This document shows, piece by piece, positions 57,047 to 64,000 of a stretch of DNA of 64,000 bases. The stretch is from positions 1,896,556 to 1,960,555 of the forward strand of contig PZJY01000004.1 in assembly GCA_031472005.1 (NCBI GenBank). Reading direction: 5' to 3'. The notes under the pieces were generated by a model. It was not told the origin of the DNA and searched no databases. It saw only the letters and a list, made by a program, of their open reading frames with translations. Origin of the DNA: Tetracladium setigerum. Lineage: Eukaryota; Ascomycota; Leotiomycetes; Helotiales. The position numbers and the translations under genes were made by a program. The stretch's first letter is position 1, and each line of letters begins with the position of its first letter.

Positions 57047-58373
57047 GGCCGTTAATTAAGCTAAATAATAGAACTTTATATTTATAAGTACCGTACCTAG
57101 TTTAAAAGGTGGTTATCTCTTTTAACTTTAGATCTATTCGGATTCGATAAAAGGCTTATTTAATATCTAGCTTAGTGAATATCTTAACTTTACTTATTCT
57201 AGAGAGTAATTCATTAATCCTTAGTATCGGGTAGGGATCGGACTAAGTTAAAGCATTAAGCTTTCGGAAATTAATATAGAAGCGGAGTTTATCATTATAA
57301 GGCTTCTTAACGAATAGTATTAGTAAGGCAAAGGGGCTATTCGAGTCCGTTATAAACCCTTTCGCTAGATTCTTTAAGAGGTAATCCTTAATGGCTTAAA
57401 GCTTTATAATTGACTATCGGTAGAGTGAAGAGAATAAAGAAGGTAATAGTTCCGTTAGAGTTATCTTATAGTCATAACGACGATAAGGTAGTAATATATT
57501 TAATATTGCCTTAAAGAATACGTCTTTATATAATTAGTATTCGCGGGGAAGACGCGCCCGTATTAGGGCCGTTATCTTATCGTCGTTTAGCGAAGTGTTA
57601 GAGATTTCGTTAATAATCCTATCGATTTCGTAAATATTAAAGATAAAGAACTCTATACCAGGCTTTTACATTTAGTAATGGAAGGAGTTCGCACTAACTT
57701 TATAAATAGAGAATGAATTAATATTAAGGTAAACTAAACTAGTAGTCCGGGTCGGTTTCGGGGGTGTAACGATAGGTATCACGCTTATAAGTATAGACGA
57801 TAAGGTGATTAAGGAGTATAAAAGAATAGAAATTATATTTATTTAAGTTACCTTCCCCCGTCGTTTATTATCGTTTATTATAGCGGTGTCCCTTCGTAAC
57901 ACGTCCTTTTAAATGGATTTAAATAAGAGTAATAAAGTGGTAAAAGATAAGGAAATAATTATATCCTTCTTATAGTATAGGGTAAGTGGTGTATCGGACG
58001 GCTAAAGGACTTAGTTCTTAATAGGGTCGACTTTACATCGAAAGTGCTTAAGCTATTTATTTCTAATAATTATATCTTATTGCCCGAGGTCCAGGATAAC
58101 GAAGGGGCAATTCCGGATACGACGATTATCTACGTGTAAATATAATCGTATAAACTAATTAACTTTACTTTAAATAGTTAAATTATAACCCCGTACTTAT
58201 ACGGAGTAAGGTAATTTCTAAACCTTTAAGCCGAGAGCCTAAGTAAGGTTAAGGGCAAATGGCCGGTTTATAAAGAGGTAACCGTTCGCTCTTATATCCA
58301 TTAAAGCCTTAATTTAAACACCGTATCTATTTATAGTTAAAGTCGTACGAATTTAAAAGGGCTTACCTCCTAT
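57047..58373 (-). pseudogene. RIP-mutated 5' part of outer Ty3-A pol
   Basis: It matches 53459-54785 of the intact element at a constant offset of 3,588, so it has no net insertion or deletion. It covers protease and the start of reverse transcriptase. Stops come from mutated Gln and Trp codons. Confidence 0.9.
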
Positions 58374-58435
58374 AAGAGTGGAGAGGTTAAGGTTTAATAA
58401 ATCACATTTACGTAAGCTTAGGAAGGTATCTTTAC

Positions 58436-59893
58436 TTAAGCGTCCCCGTTTCCCTTTAGGAACGCATTAACTTCGGCTTCGTGATTAAATTCTTCTTATA
58501 ATTCGTCGTCCTTAATATCCTCTTAGATCTCTTTAATTAAGGGCTTGAATAGATAATTAGCGGCCTAATGGCCGACTTTACCGCAATGGAAGCACGGGGA
58601 GGAATTAGTTAGAGCCTTAGTTTTAGGCTTATTCCGGTCTGTGCTCGGACCTGTTCGTTAGAAAGCTTAATTAGGAAGAGGCACGGTAATATTCGGTCTT
58701 AATAATAAAATTAAGTTATATTTGCGAACCGGTGGATTAGAGACGGGCTTATTACTAGCCGGAAACTTAAAGAGTCCGCGGGGAGTAATTAATATATTAG
58801 ATTTAATAACTAAATTAAAGAGTTTAAAATTGTGCCGGCGCTCCTTATTAATACTTATAAGATTAACTATTATAAGAGTTAAGCTACCGTTTTATATTAG
58901 TTTATTCATCGTAGCTTAGCTTCTTAAGGATAAAGTGATTTTCTTTTATATATAATAAAAGAGTTCTAAATTCGGCACTTAGCCGCGTAACGCTATATTA
59001 ATAAATCTAGCTTTAAACTCACTGAATATCTCTTAAGCATACCCCTTATTTATTATATATATAGCATTAAAAGCGTTACGGGCATCTTTAATCTTATAAT
59101 TAATGAGGAAGAATGATCTAAGGTTATTTATTATTTCGACCTCGTTCTTATAATCTTAATTAGGAGTATCGGACTAGTAACGGGGCTTTAAGTATATACG
59201 TGCTAATCCTTTAATATATCCTTAAATAAGGGCTTTACGAGTAATAGTCGAATCGTAATAGTTAGCGTTAATATCTAATCGGTCCTTAATGGATATCTAC
59301 TATTATTTATACGTGGGGTCGTGACTATTATTTAATAGTTCGAATTTCTTAATAAGCTTAGTTTTATAGGAGGCCTTATTTCGGTCGCCTTCCGGGGTAG
59401 CTCCTAGGGTTCTTAAAATAGTAAGTCGTTCGATAATAACCTCCTCGTTAATGCTTTCCTCTCGAATCCTAGTAACGAAGCGCGATTCTACTTCCGGAGT
59501 CTCGATAAACGTCCGTAAGGGGCTAGCATTAAGAGCTTTAAAAGGGCTAATGTACCCCGGAGGATAGTTAGTTATAGATTTAGTTCGAGAATCTTATCGA
59601 AGTTTATTATTTATAATCTTCTTTAGCTCGGCTAATTAGCGCTAAGTATTAACGCGAAGCTCCCGATTCTAAGCTTCTATTTATCGTATAAAGCTTTAGA
59701 TTTAACCACTTATTTATTAAAAGAAGGCTTCTTAATTAATGAGTTTCTTCTTCCCTTTTCCTTTAACTCGCCTTTCGTTACCGGAACCGGCGCTCTCTTA
59801 GCCCGAAGATTCCTTTAATCGTTCTTCGTCACTTAGCTAGTTAATCGACATCTCGGTAGCCTTAGTATCGGTAATATTAGTGTCGGTGGCTAC
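58436..59893 (-). pseudogene. RIP-mutated gag of outer Ty3-A
   Basis: It matches intact gag 54848-56305 at the same 3,588 offset. The zinc-knuckle region is still recognisable near 58585 on the minus strand. Many in-frame stops are present. Confidence 0.9.
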
Positions 59894-60330
59894 CGGCCGC
59901 GGTGCTCAGTTAAAGCTAAAGGGGAGTAATAGTTAGTGGTGATCGTTAGGAAGTGGTGAGAGGTTAGTATTTATACCGGGTGGGATATTAGTGTCTTCCG
60001 GATAACTTTTAAATTAGTTAACACTTAGTACTATTATAGTTTCCTTTATATAAGGGGTTATTAGAGTCTCTCGGAGCGCAGTCGATACGTTCTTACTCCC
60101 TTAACGTAACGAGTTCTTAGAAGTCGCTCGCTCGATTTTACTAGTTGCCGGTGCTGATATTAAACCTTAATATCACTAGTTATCTAAGTGGTCTCTAATT
60201 ACCTAGCTCTTCGTAACTTCACTGGAAGGGGTCCGTTACTTAGGTGAAAGGTATTATTAGATATTCCGATAAAGTCGCTAATTAAGATATATAAAAGCCG
60301 TCACCGGCGGAGTCGAGTTTTCTTCTTTTA

Positions 60331-60629
60331 TATAACGGCACTGTTCACCGGTACGATCACGTAATCAAAGCAAGGATATATAATGATATATACTAGTGAA
60401 TGATAATCGGTCGTAACAATAGGCTTTAATACTAAGAAAAGAAGAAAACTACCGATTAATAAGTGGCTAGAGGCCGGGCTATATATATGTCCGTAATAAG
60501 GCCGTAAGGCATCCGTAACTTCTAGGCCATCAAGTGCTCTTACTTGTGCATCGGGACTAGTCCGCAACTGGCCCGGTACTAGTGCGATCCTGGTGGTCAC
60601 GTGTGGGTCATGTGTTGATGGTCATCACA
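60331..60629 (-). repeat. LTR of outer Ty3-A copy (right)
   Basis: It is 299 bp. The inner end has lost its TG (TATAACGG) and carries many transitions. The outer 50 bp are identical to the intact LTR. Confidence 0.93.
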
Positions 60630-60634
60630 ACGTC

Positions 60635-63600
60635 GTATTAACTAATTACTTCCTTAATTAAGGATACGGCCTAGTTAACGTAGTAATAGTATTTAATTCT
60701 CTAAAAGGTTTTCCGGCTTCCTTAATATCCGTGAGCCGGGGCCTTATAATAACTCTTTACGAATTCCGTCGCGTATAAGTCTAATATAATTAATTTACCC
60801 TTATAATAATTTACGTATTTTAAGTCTTTTCCTTATAATAATTTACGTATTTTAAGTCTTTTCCTTAAGCCTTAAGGATTTTATTAGTTTAAGGTTTATA
60901 AACCTTAATAAGGAGAGCAATTTCCTTAATATTAAGGACTAAGTCTTTATTATTATTTTCCTTAAATATAACGATTTACTTATAAACTTTACTTCCTTTA
61001 TACCTTAATAATCTATTAAGAGTGTTTATAATAATATTCTTAAATCCTTTAACATATTTAATTATTAAGTTAAACTAGGATAATTCCTTAGCTTATTTAG
61101 CTAATCTTCGGTCATTAAGGACTTTTATAATTATAAAAGTTCTTAAGTTTATATAATCTATATATATTATTACTAGAAATTTAACTCCTTAAAGGTAAAC
61201 TTTCTAATATCTTAAGACTTTAATAATAGCTATAAATTCCTTCTCGTATATATTATAATTTTATTCTATTAATAAATAAGTTTCGAAGTAATATATTATA
61301 AGGTATAGTTTTCTATTTTCATTAGGTTAAAGGTATATAACTCTTATATAAATATTTAAAGAGTCTATTTAAAGAATATTAAGTTAGTCTTTATAAAAGC
61401 TTTAAATAATAAGTTCTTTTATAAATTATTTCTTAAGTTCCTTAAAAGCGGCTTTCTCCTTTATTCCTATTTAAAAGGGTATATCCTTCCTAATAAGGCG
61501 TATAAGTAAAGCGATAATTCCTAAGTATTCTTTAATAAACTATTAATTAAAGTTACTAGTTCTTAAGAAAGACTAGATATCCTTAATATTTTATAGTTTA
61601 AGCTAGTTTTTAATAGCTCTAATCTTCTCAAGGTCGATACTCATAGATCCGGGTCGGATAATATAACTTAGAAATAAGGTTTTTATAACTCTGAATTCAC
61701 ACTTATTAAGTTTAAGTCTAGAGTCCACTTTAAGAAGAGTGTCTAAGACTAACTTAATATATTATTCGTAATCCTTAACTTATTCCGAGTAAATAATTAT
61801 ATTATAAAGGTTATTAAATATTATTAATTTAATAAGTGATAATAATCACCTAAATTAGTTATTTACTCCCTTTAATTAATTTTAAGGATATTTTATCCTA
61901 TTTCGGCTTTACGATAATGGTTGCAACCCTTTCGGCTCTAATAACTTAAATTGGCTTAAATAGCTTTATTGATTTATAATTAAGCCGACTTACTTATGAG
62001 TCATAAAAAGTTATTTAGTACGGACTAAAATTACTCCGTCTTACTTATTAAGTAATATTAATCGGATTCTTATTATACCGTCTTATATTTGAGGGATTTT
62101 AATCGGATTTAATAAGGCCGGCTTATTTCTAAGTTATATTAGTGTTTTAATCGGGATTTTAATTTACCCGTCTTATTATTTAATTAATAATTAGTACTTT
62201 TAGTATATCGGATTAAGCCGATACTATCGGATTCTACCGATTCACTATCATTATATAAATCACTAGGATTCCCTTAAGGATATCTCTTTTAATCAAGCAC
62301 ATTAAACACTCTTATGATCACCTGATCACTTCCACTGCACTATAATCATTTAAATCACTTAATCACTTATATTATCATTTATCTGATTCCAACAAAGGTA
62401 ATAGATTATAAATATTCCTAAGTATTCTCGTAAGATATTATTATTCTAACGCTAATAAGTTATAAGTGTATTTATTAACTTAAAAGGTATAATAGTCTAT
62501 TAATAAAGTCCGGAAGGCACGAGAAAAGTAATCTTCTATTCGTGTCCTTCCTTAATCCGGATTAGATTAAATAAACTTCTTTAATTTAACTTAATAAATA
62601 TTATTGCCTTAATTAGCTTATCCCGTAAGTACTAAGTGTTTAGTAATAGATATTAGTCTTATATTATAATATTATTAAGCTCTCGATAATCGCTATAAAG
62701 TCGATTATTAAGGTCGTCCTTTTTATAAGCGATTAATATATTATTAAATATTAAAGACTTAGATAGTCTAACTTATCCTTTCTTAAGTATTAACTAAATA
62801 AATACTTTTAATATCTTAATAAAATTATATCGGTGTCGGCGTAATTTCTATATAATAGAATTCCTTCCTTCCTTTAAGTTTATTTTATAATCTTATAATT
62901 AATATTTAGGTAAGGCTCTAAAAGTCTTCCGGGTTTTCGAATAACTTCTTATATTTCTTATATTATATAGGGATTTTCTTCTCGCTCTAACTAGCGTCCC
63001 GTGGAGGACTCTCGGTGTTATTAAGATATCCGGTAATTTCTTTAAATAAGGTGGCGCAAACCTCGTTCCGGCTATATAATTATTATTACGAACCTTAATA
63101 GTTATAATATTTAAATTATATAATCTCCTTAACTTAATTAATTTCGGGGTTATATTCTTTAATTTATAATATATACAAAATAATATCGTAGTTTCTTATT
63201 AATATAATATTAAATTAAATATTCGTATTATATCCTCTTAAGAATAGTAATCTTAATAAAACTATCCCTTAATTAATAATTTTAATATTTCCTTTTACTC
63301 TAATTTTATTTATTACTTATAATTCGTAAGGTATAATAGTAATAAAAGGAATATTAATTCGAGCGACTTCCTTAAAAGATATAAAGTTTCTAATTACTCT
63401 TAAATTAATTATAACCTTAATTAGTTTTCCTCGTAGCTTTATTTTTATAATAATTTATTCGCTTCTTATAATAGTATAAACTTCCTTAAGCTTTAATAAT
63501 AGTTTTATAACCCTTTAATTATTAAATAAGTTTATCTATATTTTAAGGTGAGCGATCTACTCTATTAATTAATAAGGGGTATTAATTCTTAAGGTATAAG

Positions 63601-64000
63601 TGGCGGCCGAACCTATATCTTATATAGCGTACTCGAAAGATTAGCTTAGGATTAGTTAAATCCTCTTTTAAGTTCTTTCTTAGTTAGCGACTCGGGTTAT
63701 TTCCTATTTATCTCTTAGTTTTAAGATATCTTCTAACTTATAAATAACTTCCCTAATATAAAACTATTTAATAATAGCACGCCGGGCCTCGGTGTCGTAA
63801 AAACAAATCCTTTTGAAATCTCGATATAACACGAGATATCTTTTTCCTAAGGTAGGTTTATAACTAATAGTCTTAAAATTCCCGTACTATTACTCTCCTC
63901 TAATCTATCTCTATTTATCTCCTTCTTCTCTTACTCTCATAAAGAACTAATATTCTCTAACTTAAGGATTAGTTATAATAAACGATTTTATTTCCTCCGA
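60635..64000 (-). repeat. older RIP-mutated Ty3-like relic
   Basis: The sequence is very AT-rich with stops in all frames. On the minus strand around 61,600-61,800 a degraded reverse-transcriptase-like stretch can be traced (text resembling a lysine/leucine-rich region after the catalytic box, then a PTRIYEYRP-like segment). Around 62,690-62,760 an AYKKDDLNNRLYSDYRELNN-like segment resembles the RT entry motif. A 31-bp unit is duplicated in tandem at about 60800-60862. No LTR pair is visible, and the element probably continues past the window. Confidence 0.55.

Larger units (their letters stand above)
28511..60629 (-). mobile_element. outer RIP-mutated Ty3 chromovirus (family A), split by three insertions
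   Basis: 299-bp LTRs at 28511-28809 and 60331-60629 are flanked by the same 5-bp target copy, ACGTC, at 28506-28510 and 60630-60634. Internal sequence survives in four pieces: 28810-29575, 36678-39831, 48518-48876 and 57047-60330. Together they are collinear with the intact element at 48877-57041 but carry many C-to-T and G-to-A changes, mostly at CpA/TpG. Reading frames for gag and pol run on the minus strand and are full of stops from CAA, CAG and TGG codons. The three interrupting elements each have their own TSD. Confidence 0.93.

Noticed and set aside
60635..64000. Short AT-rich direct repeats as a CRISPR-like or satellite array
   Set aside because: Only a two-copy 31-bp duplication is found. 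There is no regular repeat-spacer pattern, and the rest is RIP-mutated transposon.
1..64000. tRNA or rRNA genes
   Set aside because: I found no cloverleaf with A and B boxes and no rRNA-like stretch by eye. A covariance-model search would be needed to exclude a tRNA.

Overview
The window comes from a filamentous ascomycete (Pezizomycotina). The evidence is short 50-110 nt GT-AG introns in most genes, compact divergent or convergent housekeeping genes, and CpA-to-TpA (RIP-type) mutation of repeats. A member of the Leotiomycetes is my guess from remembered protein similarity only.

Gene-rich arm, about 1-27,700. In order: the 3' part of an SDR oxidoreductase; RPL26 (-); PRMT5/Skb1 (+); SmF (-); a DUF866 zinc-binding protein (-); a mitochondrial PPR-like protein (+); queuosine salvage glycosylase QNG1 (-); SUMO E1 subunit UBA2 (+); a mitochondrial 3-oxoacyl-ACP reductase (-); a broken gene for a GPI-anchored surface protein (-). 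A three-gene block follows: MFS sugar transporter (-), Zn2Cys6 regulator (+) and GH78 alpha-L-rhamnosidase (-), which looks like a rhamnoside-use cluster. Several housekeeping genes carry single-base shortfalls in homopolymers, which look like sequencing errors.

Repeat arm, about 27,730-64,000. This is a nest of LTR retrotransposons that can be solved from target-site duplications (TSDs). A RIP-mutated Ty3 chromovirus (28,511-60,629, TSD ACGTC) was hit by three insertions: a second RIP-mutated chromovirus family (29,576-36,672, TSD TATTA); an intact Ty1/copia element (39,832-48,512, TSD GAGAT); and an intact young copy of the outer Ty3 family itself (48,877-57,041, TSD AGTAA). The last 3.4 kb is older AT-rich Ty3 debris.

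The most interesting observation is that all three retrotransposon families, two Ty3 and one Ty1/copia, carry an extra gene on the strand opposite gag-pol, between the end of pol and the 3' LTR. Each predicted product has one six-cysteine cluster, CX2C-Xn-C-X8-10-C-X2-C-X6-C, with the topology of a fungal Zn2Cys6 domain. The two intact ones also have basic and very acidic stretches. The genes are spliced where intact, and one has a TATA box of its own. This looks like a recurrent antisense accessory gene of fungal LTR retrotransposons, perhaps regulatory.
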